Source of the DNA: a virus | IMG/VR virus record: IMGVR_UViG_3300042314_002510 | Span: 1-48,974 of that record | DNA: 48,974 nt | Strand: one strand, 5' to 3' | The notes under the pieces: generated by a model | Database searches by the model: none | What the model saw: the letters and a program-made list of their open reading frames with translations, nothing else | Told to the model about the DNA's origin: nothing | Shown: positions 31,158-37,885 of the stretch, piece after piece | How the letters are laid out: each line of letters opens with the position of its first letter | Numbering within the stretch: the first letter of the stretch is position 1 | Translations under genes and position numbers: made by a program

Positions 31158-31342
31158 ACAAGTGAGGACGGTGAGTAAACCCTCACTGTCTATAAATCCC
31201 AAGACGGTACTTGATTCGCGGTAGTAAAGTTATTGAGGGTAGAATTACTATAAGTCTGGGATTAGCTACCCAAATGACGAAAATGTAATCACCGAGTAAA
31301 ATTGGTTATGATGTGTAATGGTCACGAAAAACTTGTTTTTTT
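31158..31342 (+). ncRNA. ~185-base structured RNA between tRNA genes
   Basis: ACAAGT (31158) pairs with ACTTGT (31331), followed by T7. Inside are GTGAGG/CCTCAC, AATCCC...AGAC with GTCT...GGGATT (ten pairs with one bulge) and TAGTAA/TTACTA. No meaningful open frame. The nested long-range stems and the T run make this the best small-RNA candidate in the tRNA block. Confidence 0.5.
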
Positions 31343-31347
31343 AAAAT

Positions 31348-31419
31348 GGTCTATTAGTGTAGTGGCTAACATACATCCCTGTCACGGATGTGCCGCGAGT
31401 TCGATTCTCGCATAGACCG
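31348..31419 (+). tRNA. tRNA-Asp(GTC)
   Basis: Acceptor GGTCTAT/ATAGACC, discriminator G. Anticodon arm CATCC-CTGTCAC-GGATG, anticodon GTC. T-arm GCGAG-TTCGATT-CTCGC. Confidence 0.96.
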
Positions 31420-31423
31420 CGGG

Positions 31424-31635
31424 AGTGTACACAGTAGAGTTCTGTTTGAGAGAGGATTGTAACACGCACTTTAAAATGAGGTTACAAGGTATCAAACCGT
31501 TTATTCAGTTTTGACCGATAAAAACTGACGATTTTTTGAGAAATTTTAAGTCGATATAAAATTTCTTCGTGATATTAGTAGGTTTGGCCGCCTCATCACG
31601 TTAATGTGATGAAACATACCCAATGGAGTAATCAC
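31424..31635 (+). ncRNA. spacer of consecutive hairpins
   Basis: Successive stems: TTGTAAC/GTTACAA, CAGTTTT/AAAACTG followed by ATTTTTT, GAAATTTTA/TAAAATTTC, and CATCAC/GTGATG. No open frame. The second resembles a terminator, so read-through control is possible. Confidence 0.4.
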
Positions 31636-31640
31636 AACTT

Positions 31641-31713
31641 GCGGTAGTCGTATAATGGTTTATTATATAACCTTGCCAAGGTTAGGACGGAGGTTCGATT
31701 CCTCTCTACCGCT
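31641..31713 (+). tRNA. tRNA-Gly(GCC)
   Basis: Acceptor GCGGTAG/CTACCGC. Anticodon arm TAACC-TTGCCAA-GGTTA, anticodon GCC. T-arm GGAGG-TTCGATT-CCTCT. Discriminator T. Confidence 0.95.
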
Positions 31714-31843
31714 CAAAATAAAGGAGTTATAACCCTTTATATGGATGGTTCGAAACATCCGATTGAGTATGGTGTACGGTGCACGGATGATGGTAATACG
31801 GATTCAAGATTAAGGTTCAATTCCTTATTATTCAGCAAAGAGA
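31714..31843 (+). ncRNA. two degenerate tRNA-like elements
   Basis: The first (31714-31770) has a T-arm-like GGATG-GTTCGAAA-CATCC and an arm AAAGG/CCTTT but no D-arm; CTCAA/TTGAG would close it. The second (31760-31832) has T-arm TAAGG-TTCAATT-CCTTA and a weak acceptor TGAGTAT/TTATTCA, but no normal anticodon arm. Probably decayed tRNAs or tRNA-like regulators. Confidence 0.4.
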
Positions 31844-31859
31844 AATAACACTCTTAATT

Positions 31860-31932
31860 GGTCTCTTAGTATAATGGCTTATTATTCTGGCTTTGTAACC
31901 CAGAGATAACGGTTCGAATCCGTTAGGGACCT
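31860..31932 (+). tRNA. tRNA-Thr(TGT)
   Basis: Acceptor GGTCTCT/AGGGACC. Anticodon loop TTTGTAA, anticodon TGT; the last stem pair is a C-C mismatch. T-arm AACGG-TTCGAAT-CCGTT. Discriminator T. Confidence 0.92.
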
Positions 31933-31938
31933 CACAAT

Positions 31939-32010
31939 GGACTATTAGCTCAGCGGTAGAGCAATCGGCTGTTAACCGATAGGTCGTAGGTTCGAATCCT
32001 TCATGGTCCG
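31939..32010 (+). tRNA. tRNA-Asn(GTT)
   Basis: Acceptor GGACTAT/ATGGTCC, discriminator G. Anticodon arm ATCGG-CTGTTAA-CCGAT, anticodon GTT. T-arm GTAGG-TTCGAAT-CCTTC with one mismatch. Confidence 0.95.
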
Positions 32011-32027
32011 CAAAAAAGAGGAAAAAC

Positions 32028-32069
32028 TTGTGTAGGTGCCTCAAGGGACTGCTGCCCTACTACACTCAA
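32028..32069 (+). ncRNA. short structured spacer
   Basis: GTGTAG (32030) pairs with CTACAC (32060), extended by TTG/CAA. It abuts tRNA-Leu directly, leaving one base or none between them. Confidence 0.35.
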
Positions 32070-32149
32070 GGACCTGTGGTGAAATTGGTATACACGCTTT
32101 CTTTAAGCGGAAGTTCTTAGGATTGTGGGTTCGACTCCCACCAGGTTCA
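32070..32149 (+). tRNA. tRNA-Leu(TAA)
   Basis: Acceptor GGACCTG/CAGGTTC. Best anticodon arm CTTTC-TTTAAGC-GGAAG, anticodon TAA (reads UUA). D-arm GTG...CAC. Variable arm about 11 bases, short for leucine. T-arm GTGGG-TTCGACT-CCCAC. A shifted fold gives other anticodons but with a worse stem. Confidence 0.88.
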
Positions 32150-32155
32150 CAATAG

Positions 32156-32231
32156 TGTCTCAGAACGCTCTGATAAGGTAACTTATTAACGATGAGGTCT
32201 CGGTAGACAGAACGCGTCTGATTCTACCCAA
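32156..32231 (+). ncRNA. structured spacer
   Basis: CAGA/TCTG, ATAAG-gtaa-CTTAT, and GGTAG...CTACC enclosing AGAC/GTCT. No open frame. It fills the gap between tRNA-Leu and tRNA-Gly. Confidence 0.35.
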
Positions 32232-32235
32232 ATTA

Positions 32236-32308
32236 GCGGGTGTCGTATAGTGGATTATTATATTAGACTTCCAATTTAAAGACGAGGGTTCGATTCCCTC
32301 CACCCGCT
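32236..32308 (+). tRNA. tRNA-Gly(TCC)
   Basis: Acceptor GCGGGTG/CACCCGC. Anticodon loop CTTCCAA, anticodon TCC; stem TTAGA/TTTAA includes a G-T pair. T-arm GAGGG-TTCGATT-CCCTC. Discriminator T. Confidence 0.94.
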
Positions 32309-32314
32309 CAAAAT

Positions 32315-32418
32315 AGACAACAAACTCTTCACCGAGGAAAACCTTTAAAACAGATTCACAACTATAAAGGTCGTTGAGTTGGGTAATAATAAATGTGAGT
32401 ATTACCTGTTGTCTTTTT
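32315..32418 (+). ncRNA. ~104-base structured RNA with closing stem and T run
   Basis: AGACAACA (32315) pairs perfectly with TGTTGTCT (32407), followed by TTTTAT. Inside are AACTC/GAGTT, CCTTTA/TAAAGG and GGTAATA/TATTACC. It has the same plan as the 31158-31342 element: outer stem, inner arms, terminal T run. Confidence 0.5.
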
Positions 32419-32423
32419 ATTAT

Positions 32424-32496
32424 GGGGGTATCGTATAATGGCTTATTACGGTAGATTTGCAATTTACAAATCTGGTTTCGATTACCAGTACCTCCA
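32424..32496 (+). tRNA. tRNA-Ala(TGC)
   Basis: Acceptor GGGGGTA/TACCTCC. The usual alanine G3:U70 pair is present. Anticodon loop TTTGCAA, anticodon TGC; stem GTAGA/TTTAC. T-arm CTGGT-TTCGATT-ACCAG. Confidence 0.94.
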
Positions 32497-32505
32497 CCAT
32501 ATTTT

Positions 32506-32578
32506 GGTCCTATGATGTAACTGAATAGCATAAGCCCCTTCTAAGGGTTTCGTTGGGGTTTGAATCCCTGTAGGACTA
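32506..32578 (+). tRNA. tRNA-Arg(TCT)
   Basis: Acceptor GGTCCTA/TAGGACT. Anticodon loop CTTCTAA, anticodon TCT; stem AGCCC/GGGTT. T-loop TTTGAAT departs from TTCRA and is shared only with the tRNA fragment near 32983. Its 3' end overlaps the HNH gene stop. Confidence 0.9.
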
Positions 32579-32938
32579 CTCGTTGTGATGACGGATACGA
32601 TGACAATTTGAACAAAGTAAATCACATTTATCAAGTTCTTTAATTATTTTATCCCAAGAACGTTTTCGTAAGTGAGTCCATTCAACATCTTTTTGTGATG
32701 GGTCACGATGATGAAAATCAAAAATAACATATGGTGATTTAGGGTATGAATTAGAACAATCTAAACATTTACCACCTTTATACTCAATAGCTTTTATTTT
32801 TGTTTTAATCCAACGTTCAGAACAATATTTATTGAAGCAGACTTTACATTTTGATTGTTTTGAAGGTCTATCGTTTTGTTGATAGAATTCAGTTACTGAT
32901 TTTTCTTCATTACACGAAGTACAAATTTTAGTTTCCAT
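32576..32938 (-). CDS. HNH endonuclease inserted in the tRNA array
   Basis: A 120-residue HNH-type nuclease. I place the start at 32938 (METKICTSCNEEKSVTEFYQ) because the upstream ATG at 33028 would extend through tRNA-derived sequence. An N-terminal treble-clef-like region (CTSC, CKVC, YC) precedes FDFHHRDPSQKD with the catalytic His and a closing CSNCHRIRHH. It runs against the tRNA genes, overlaps the tRNA-Arg 3' end by three bases, and is followed on its 5' side by a tRNA 3' fragment. This is the pattern of a homing nuclease that has landed in a tRNA gene. Confidence 0.88.
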   Translation of the reverse strand: METKICTSCNEEKSVTEFYQQNDRPSKQSKCKVCFNKYCSERWIKTKIKAIEYKGGKCLDCSNSYPKSPYVIFDFHHRDPSQKDVEWTHLRKRSWDKIIKELDKCDLLCSNCHRIRHHNE

Positions 32939-32958
32939 AACAATAAATATGTGGATAG

Positions 32959-33008
32959 TATCAAAAAGACTAATTCCATAATCAGGGTTTGAATCCCTGT
33001 GGGGCAAC
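32959..33008 (+). pseudogene. tRNA 3'-half remnant
   Basis: A complete T-arm, CAGGG-TTTGAAT-CCCTG, is followed by TGGGGCA, but there is no matching 5' acceptor strand or D-arm upstream. It shares the rare TTTGAAT loop with tRNA-Arg(TCT) on the other side of the HNH gene. Confidence 0.55.
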
Positions 33009-33009
33009 A

Positions 33010-33214
33010 ATGAGTTCGAGAAACTCAATGGGTTTTTAAGAGTCCCTCAAAACTTAACGGAACTGATACCATCCACGTTACGGGGTATTCATTGGGAATC
33101 GGAAGGAAGACTCTCCTATCCCCCAAGTAAGAGTTGATTTTTAAGCGGTAAGACGCGTTGGGTTTTGCATAAGAAAACTGTGAATATCTACTCTCCGTAA
33201 TCTCAGGAGGGGTT
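33010..33214 (+). ncRNA. structured spacer without genes
   Basis: GAGTT-cgaga-AACTC hairpin, then a G/C-richer segment with TTTTTAAG(A/C)G twice (33034, 33136). No open frame of note. Similar in texture to the other interleaved spacers. Confidence 0.3.
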
Positions 33215-33321
33215 TATTTATTGACCGAGTGGTTTAAGGTTGAGCATACATAAAGTCTGGGAATGTGGTATGTATGATACCTATACACGGGGACTCACAG
33301 GTTCGAATCCTGTATTGATAA
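33215..33321 (+). tRNA. atypical tRNA with enlarged anticodon arm
   Basis: A class II D-arm (ACCGAGTGGTTTAAGGT) and a canonical T-arm (ACAGG-TTCGAAT-CCTGT) lie between acceptor strands TATTTAT and ATTGATA (one mismatch). Between them, an eight-base-pair stem CATACATA/TATGTATG (33245, 33269) holds a 16-base loop, so the element is about 20 bases too long. Anticodon not assignable. It may contain an insertion or be a non-decoding tRNA-like RNA. Confidence 0.5.
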
Positions 33322-33326
33322 CGTAA

Positions 33327-33351
33327 TTCTAAACCAATATGTTTTTTTTTT
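33327..33351 (+). promoter_or_regulatory. trailer complementary to the tRNA leader motif
   Basis: TTCTAAACCAATATGT (33327-33342) is the exact reverse complement of ACATATTGGTTTAGAA found in the leaders at 29009 and 30183, with 14-15 matching bases at 27467. A T run follows. It could close a processing stem around the tRNA transcript or act as a terminator arm. Confidence 0.55.
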
Positions 33352-33385
33352 CATTTAAGAATATTTATTAATAAACAATTTTAAG

Positions 33386-34654
33386 ATGAAAAAAACAATT
33401 CGTTTAAAAGAAACAGATTTAATAAATGTTGTTAATTCAATAATCAAAGAAAATAACTATCTTTTTGAAGATTCTGTTGAACAAATATTTGACAATATTG
33501 ATAGAAAATACGATTACAAAATATCAAATAACACTTGGTACGCTAAACTAAAAAATGGAACTGAATGGGTGGATTTATCAGGATATCCTAAAGCCATAAC
33601 TATATTAAATAATAAAACAGGTATTAATGTTGTACCTGATGTTGAACCTACTCCAAAACCTATTCCTGACCCAAGACCTATTCCTGACCCAAAACCAAAA
33701 CCTATTCCTGAGCCAAAACCAAAACCAAAACCAAAACCTATTCCTGAGCCAAAACCAAAACCTGAAGATGACACTAAATTAACCCCACAACAAAAATTAA
33801 TGAGAGCGAAATCTTGTGGGTTCAATTCTTGGATTGAATATAAATCAAGTGGGTTTAAATGTGGTGAAAAACCTGTTCCAAATCCAATTGATAAATCAGA
33901 CACTATTGTTAGTAAAACAACTAATCCTAATTTTTTATCAAAAATAGTTAAAGTTGGTCCTAAAATTAGTACGGGTAAATCAACACCTGTCTTTGGTGCG
34001 GGTCAACGTGAATGTGCTCAGTTTGTTAACGATTTTGATACTAAACTTGAATCCGTTGGGGATGCTTGGTTAGCTCATAGTAAAGACCAAATAGGTCCAC
34101 GTATTTTTACGTCATTTAGAGGTTTATCACCTGATGATGTTAAAAGAATCACTGATTTATGGGTTAAAATAGATAAATCAGGTGGTGCTAAAGGTAATTA
34201 TATTAATGATGCTAGAAATTTAGTAAGAAGTTTGATTAAATCAGCACCGCCTAAATTACAACTTAATGATGTTGTTGGTATATACTACCCAACTTCAGAA
34301 AATCACGAAAAAGCTTTTTATCTTGGGGGTAAAAACGCCATATCAGGTAATAAACCATATATTCTAAAAAATAATGGTAAATACGTTCCAGGTAATACTC
34401 TTAAATCAGGTAATGCTTGGGGTATGAATACTCACGTAGGTATAGTAGGTGCGATTAAAGATGGTGTTCCAATTATATTCCATAACGTTCACGGACAAGT
34501 TTATGCCGACCCTTATAATAGGTTATTAGATGGTGGTAAAATTGCTTGGGTTAGACGTGCGGGTAACTCATCACCAATAGCTTTAAATAAAGTTAAAGGT
34601 CCTGGGTCAATTACTGAAGAAATCACAAACAGTGGATTAAAAAAAAAACTTTAG
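33386..34654 (+). CDS. CHAP/NlpC-like wall hydrolase with N-terminal tag and proline-rich linker
   Basis: A 422-residue protein. It starts MKKTIRLKETDLINVVNSII, then KENN: the recurring tag. Residues 88-128 are a P-K/E-P repeat linker. The C-terminal domain (about 195-400) resembles a cysteine amidase: candidate nucleophile C210 in GQRECAQFVND and candidate His in NTHVGIVG (H350). It should cut peptidoglycan peptides, probably as a virion protein. It ends in a run of ten A's; a -1 shift there would join it to the downstream transglycosylase-like frame. Confidence 0.75.
   Translation: MKKTIRLKETDLINVVNSIIKENNYLFEDSVEQIFDNIDRKYDYKISNNTWYAKLKNGTEWVDLSGYPKAITILNNKTGINVVPDVEPTPKPIPDPRPIPDPKPKPIPEPKPKPKPKPIPEPKPKPEDDTKLTPQQKLMRAKSCGFNSWIEYKSSGFKCGEKPVPNPIDKSDTIVSKTTNPNFLSKIVKVGPKISTGKSTPVFGAGQRECAQFVNDFDTKLESVGDAWLAHSKDQIGPRIFTSFRGLSPDDVKRITDLWVKIDKSGGAKGNYINDARNLVRSLIKSAPPKLQLNDVVGIYYPTSENHEKAFYLGGKNAISGNKPYILKNNGKYVPGNTLKSGNAWGMNTHVGIVGAIKDGVPIIFHNVHGQVYADPYNRLLDGGKIAWVRRAGNSSPIALNKVKGPGSITEEITNSGLKKKL
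33648..33762 (+). repeat. low-complexity P-K-P/E-P repeat
   Basis: Imperfect repeats of CCAAAACCTATTCCTGA-type units encode the PIPDP/PKPKP linker of the wall hydrolase. Prone to copy-number change. Confidence 0.8.
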
Positions 34655-34674
34655 TTGAACAGAACGACAATTTA

Positions 34675-35433
34675 ATGCCGGGACAAAGTGATAACTATTA
34701 TAACATATATAAAAACGCTCAAGAAGAAAACATAAAATATAAACAATATTCTTGTGTTCCTAACGGATTTAAACCATCAATATCTCAATTAATTAAAAAA
34801 GGTTATAACCCTTTATTATTAAAGGCGGCATTGGGTATGATTGGTCGTGAAACATCATACGGTAATAGTCTTCGTTATAAAATATTATCACCTTTAAAAA
34901 ATATAGGTGCTTACTTAGGGTTTGATACTTCTGCAGGATTAGCACAAATGAAAAATAGTACTAAGGAAAGTCTTAACATTAAAGAAGATATTAATACGGT
35001 TACAGGTGCGTTAATTGCGATATATAAGTTTTTGGACCGAAGTTACAAAAAGGCAATTCAAGAAGGTTATTCAACATCACAACCTTCAACAACCCCAAAA
35101 ACAAGTACAGGTAACGCAGCTTTAGATATTTCAATTGCGTCATATAATATTGGATTTGGTAGGATTGTTAAATATTGTAAAACTGATGACCCTAATATTA
35201 AAAGACCTTGTTCTAAGGCAGGAAAAATCGTAGAACAATCAGTAGTCGGAGCACCAAATATGGGGGTTACCGGACAAAAAAGTAACCCCAATGATAATGT
35301 TAAAAAAACTAAGTTTAAAGTTTCAAATCAATTAGTTAAAAACTATTTACCAAATATTCCGATTAATAAATTAACAACTTACGGATATGTTGATGAGGTT
35401 GCTAACAGAATAAAAGGGTTTAATTGTTTTTAA
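34675..35433 (+). CDS. lytic transglycosylase-like domain (possible frameshift extension of previous gene)
   Basis: A 252-residue frame with a lysozyme-like transglycosylase pattern: a catalytic-type Glu in GMIGRETSYG, then DTSAGLAQMK and IASYNIGFGRI. The frame is open upstream of its ATG back to 34618, across the poly-A end of the previous gene. Read through a -1 shift, the junction would be KKKTLVEQNDNLMPG, which contains an L-V-E-Q step like other possible cleavage sites. It is thus either a separate gene or the second half of a bifunctional hydrolase. It overlaps the convergent glycosidase gene by 14 bases. Confidence 0.7.
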   Translation: MPGQSDNYYNIYKNAQEENIKYKQYSCVPNGFKPSISQLIKKGYNPLLLKAALGMIGRETSYGNSLRYKILSPLKNIGAYLGFDTSAGLAQMKNSTKESLNIKEDINTVTGALIAIYKFLDRSYKKAIQEGYSTSQPSTTPKTSTGNAALDISIASYNIGFGRIVKYCKTDDPNIKRPCSKAGKIVEQSVVGAPNMGVTGQKSNPNDNVKKTKFKVSNQLVKNYLPNIPINKLTTYGYVDEVANRIKGFNCF

Positions 35434-36127
35434 AGTTACCGTAGATATAAGTTGTTGGTTGATTAATATCCATTGCTGATTTAACAATGTCAGGAACTGA
35501 TTGAAAAACTATTTCATCAGAATCATCTGAGAATTTATAATCAACTGACGACCCACCATCTAATAATATACCTTCAACCATACCTTGATTTTCGGCAAAC
35601 TCAACAATTTCTCTAATAGTAACTAAACCAACTCTATTAGATGATATAATCATAATGTCCCCGTCACGATTTTCACCCATAATTGTTCTATATGCGGTTT
35701 CATTAGCGTGTCTTGTATTAAGTAAACCTTCATTTTTAATACCGTTATCAATCGCCCAAAGAATACTTTGTGATGCGTAATCGGTCATTAAAGGACAAAA
35801 CCCTGACGCTACGTGAGGTATGCCATTAACAACATAAAAATAACCACCACCACGTTGTCTTTTACTATGTCTTAAACGATTAATAACTACAAGACCAATT
35901 GAGGTATTACTTTTAGTGAAAAAATTACTGTTAACATAAAAATCAGCATCACTTGGTTTTTCAGTTGAAACTCCAAAAGACATCTCATCTTTTTTAAGAA
36001 TTAAAACGTTATAATTCTCATTTGATTGAATTTGAGACATATGAATTGATTTGGGTAATCCACATCCGACAATACTCATAATTAATAATCCTACAATTAC
36101 TAAAGAAAATTTATTTACATTTTTCAT
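35420..36127 (-). CDS. phosphodiester glycosidase (NAGPA-like) lipoprotein
   Basis: A 235-residue protein with a lipoprotein signal (VGLLIMSIVGC, Cys at residue 22). The mature part matches the NAGPA/phosphodiester glycosidase fold: VNSNFFTKSN, GIPHVASGFCP, then the signature LLDGGSSVDY near residue 198, where Asp and Gly residues form the active centre. The family removes alpha-linked N-acetylglucosamine or related sugars from phosphodiesters in polysaccharides. As an envelope-anchored enzyme it might edit capsule or teichoic-like polymers of the host. Single-gene unit, opposite to its neighbours. Confidence 0.85.
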   Translation of the reverse strand: MKNVNKFSLVIVGLLIMSIVGCGLPKSIHMSQIQSNENYNVLILKKDEMSFGVSTEKPSDADFYVNSNFFTKSNTSIGLVVINRLRHSKRQRGGGYFYVVNGIPHVASGFCPLMTDYASQSILWAIDNGIKNEGLLNTRHANETAYRTIMGENRDGDIMIISSNRVGLVTIREIVEFAENQGMVEGILLDGGSSVDYKFSDDSDEIVFQSVPDIVKSAMDINQPTTYIYGNFKNN

Positions 36128-36196
36128 AACACCAATATTTCTTACAAAGATAAATAAAGATTTGACAATACAAAAACCATTTATTATTATTTTTTT

Positions 36197-36541
36197 ATGA
36201 AAACAATTATAGCTGGAGGTAGAGATTTTGAAGATTATAATCTACTACGAGAAAAGTGTGATAAGTTGATTAATTCAAACCTAACAGAAATTGTTAGTGG
36301 TCGTGCTAAAGGTGCTGACACATTAGGTGAGAGATATGCCAAAGAACGAGGATTTGACGTTAAGTTGTTTCCTGCGGATTGGAAAACTCACGGAAGAAAA
36401 GCGGGGCATATTAGAAATAAACAAATGGCCGATTATGGTGAAATGTTGATAGCATTTTGGGATGGTAAAAGTAGTGGTACTAAAAATATGATTGAGAATG
36501 CCAATAAATTAGGATTAATAGTTCATATTGTTAATTACTAG
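36197..36541 (+). CDS. SLOG-family protein (DUF2493, YspA-like)
   Basis: A 114-residue Rossmann-like SLOG protein. GGRDF (residues 7-11) starts the nucleotide-binding loop. VSGRAKGADTLGERYAKERG is the family signature, followed by FPADWKTHGRKAGHIRNKQM. SLOG domains bind nucleotide-derived ligands and occur in defence and stress systems. Here it leads the cluster with the cREC_REC-like protein and RNA ligases, so sensing or processing of RNA-derived nucleotides is a reasonable but unproven idea. Twelve bases separate it from the next gene. Confidence 0.9.
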   Translation: MKTIIAGGRDFEDYNLLREKCDKLINSNLTEIVSGRAKGADTLGERYAKERGFDVKLFPADWKTHGRKAGHIRNKQMADYGEMLIAFWDGKSSGTKNMIENANKLGLIVHIVNY

Positions 36542-36553
36542 ATATTTATTAAT

Positions 36554-36859
36554 ATGATTAACGAAGAAATTGATAAAATTAAATATTTGTTCGGTTATAA
36601 ACCCGGTGTGGTTATTAGTGAACAAACAACAGGTACAACAACACCCACGACGGGTACGACTACACCAGCAACAACACCACCTGCTGAGACTAAAATAACA
36701 CAAAAAGACCTTGACAAATTAAGAGATTGTGCCGACTATAATTCAACAGGTTCTAAATCAACAAACAAACTTACTAAAGGTGAAGAAACTAAAGAATTTC
36801 TAGTCTTTAAAGGAAGTGACGGTAAACCGGCGTGTAAGAAACCTAAAGAGAAAAAATAA
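36554..36859 (+). CDS. small tagged protein with Thr/Pro linker
   Basis: A 101-residue protein. The N-terminus MINEEIDKIKYLFGYKPG is related to the EDIKRIKKLL segments at the C-termini of the two M23-like proteins at 42178 and 42828. VVISEQ near residue 20 fits the hydrophobic-x-E motif. A TTTPTTGTTTPA linker follows, then a small Lys-rich domain with two Cys. Function unknown; a virion protein is suggested by the tag. Confidence 0.55.
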   Translation: MINEEIDKIKYLFGYKPGVVISEQTTGTTTPTTGTTTPATTPPAETKITQKDLDKLRDCADYNSTGSKSTNKLTKGEETKEFLVFKGSDGKPACKKPKEKK

Positions 36860-36880
36860 AATTTAATAGATAATAAGTTA

Positions 36881-36910
36881 AGAGGGGTTTTTAAATCCCT
36901 CTTTTTTTTT
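36881..36910 (+). terminator. intrinsic terminator
   Basis: AGAGGG-gtttttaaat-CCCTCT with a long T run, immediately before the next promoter. Confidence 0.8.
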
Positions 36911-36917
36911 ATATTTG
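36910..36917 (+). promoter_or_regulatory. -7 box before cREC_REC-like gene
   Basis: TATATTTG, five bases before the ATG at 36922, implying a nearly leaderless transcript. Confidence 0.45.
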
Positions 36918-36921
36918 TGGT

Positions 36922-37380
36922 ATGGAAAAAGTAAGAATATATTTAGATGATGTGAGAACACCGGTTGATAAAGATTGGTTAGTTGTTAGAAATTTTCACG
37001 AGTTTATTAATTTGGTAAATAAAGTTGGTTTAACTAATATATCATTAATCTCATTGGACCACGATTTAGGTGATACTGCGATGAAAGAATACTTCAATAA
37101 CGTATCTAAAAATTATAAATTAGATTATGAAAATATTGAGGAAAAAACCGGATATGATGCTGCTAAATGGTTAGTAACAGAATTTTACGAGATAAACGAA
37201 AACCGTATTAATATGTCAAGATTTGATAAGAAACAAAAACCTATCAAATTTCCTGATGTTGTAGTTCACTCGGCAAATCCGATTGGGTCAGCAAACATTA
37301 TGGGTTATATCAATAACTTCCTAATGAATGAGGGACAAGAACAAACTTGCGTTAGAGTTAAAATAGAACACACTGTTTAA
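36922..37380 (+). CDS. cREC_REC-like protein (cyclic-phosphate processing receiver domain)
   Basis: A 152-residue receiver-like domain: VRIYLDDVRTP (acidic pair), ISLDHDLGD, GYDAAKWLV and VVVHSANPIGSANI. These match the receiver-like domains assigned to RNA repair by comparative genomics, predicted to process 2',3'-cyclic phosphate ends. It opens a run of genes leading to two RNA ligases. An insert between the DHDLGD and GYDAAKW blocks (about residues 55-70) is longer than I expect. Activity on RNA ends is predicted for the family, not shown here. Confidence 0.85.
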   Translation: MEKVRIYLDDVRTPVDKDWLVVRNFHEFINLVNKVGLTNISLISLDHDLGDTAMKEYFNNVSKNYKLDYENIEEKTGYDAAKWLVTEFYEINENRINMSRFDKKQKPIKFPDVVVHSANPIGSANIMGYINNFLMNEGQEQTCVRVKIEHTV

Positions 37381-37402
37381 TTTTTTTTTATATATTAGCC
37401 TT

Positions 37403-37885
37403 ATGAACGTTTTTATATTAGATTTCGATGTTAAGAAATGTGCTGAATATCATTGTGATAAGCACGTAGTTAAAATGATACTTGAGACTGCACAACTTTT
37501 ATGTGGTGTTCATCACGTAATTGAGACTCAAACTGAGATACCTTATAGGTTATCTCATAAGAACCACCCAAGTGCGATATGGTCGAGAGAGTCGTTATCT
37601 AATTATCTATATTTGTGTGAGTTAGGTTTAGAGTTATGTTATGAATACACATACAGATATGGTAAACGTCATAAATCACAAGATGTTATTGAGTGGTGTT
37701 TAGATAAAAAACCAAATATCGTTGACAAAGGATTTACTGAACCCCCAAAGGCAATGCCTGACGAATATAAAGTTGACAGTGTTGTCGATTCGTATAGAAA
37801 TTATTATAAAGGAGCCAAATCAGGATTTGCGGTATGGAAAAACAGAGAAGTTCCTGAATGGTATAAAGAATTAGAATTAGTATGA
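37403..37885 (+). CDS. conserved phage protein of unknown function (CDKHVVKM family)
   Basis: A 160-residue protein. The pattern is one I know from many phages and some bacteria, always annotated as hypothetical: MNVFILDFDVKKCAEYHCDK, HVVKMILETAQLL, NHPSAIWSRES, LCYEYTYRYGKRHK, KAMPDEYK and AVWKNREVPEW. The invariant Cys, His and Asp/Glu residues suggest an enzyme. The ATGA overlap with the following phosphoesterase indicates coupled expression and possibly a shared pathway in RNA repair or nucleotide metabolism. Confidence 0.75.
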   Translation: MNVFILDFDVKKCAEYHCDKHVVKMILETAQLLCGVHHVIETQTEIPYRLSHKNHPSAIWSRESLSNYLYLCELGLELCYEYTYRYGKRHKSQDVIEWCLDKKPNIVDKGFTEPPKAMPDEYKVDSVVDSYRNYYKGAKSGFAVWKNREVPEWYKELELV

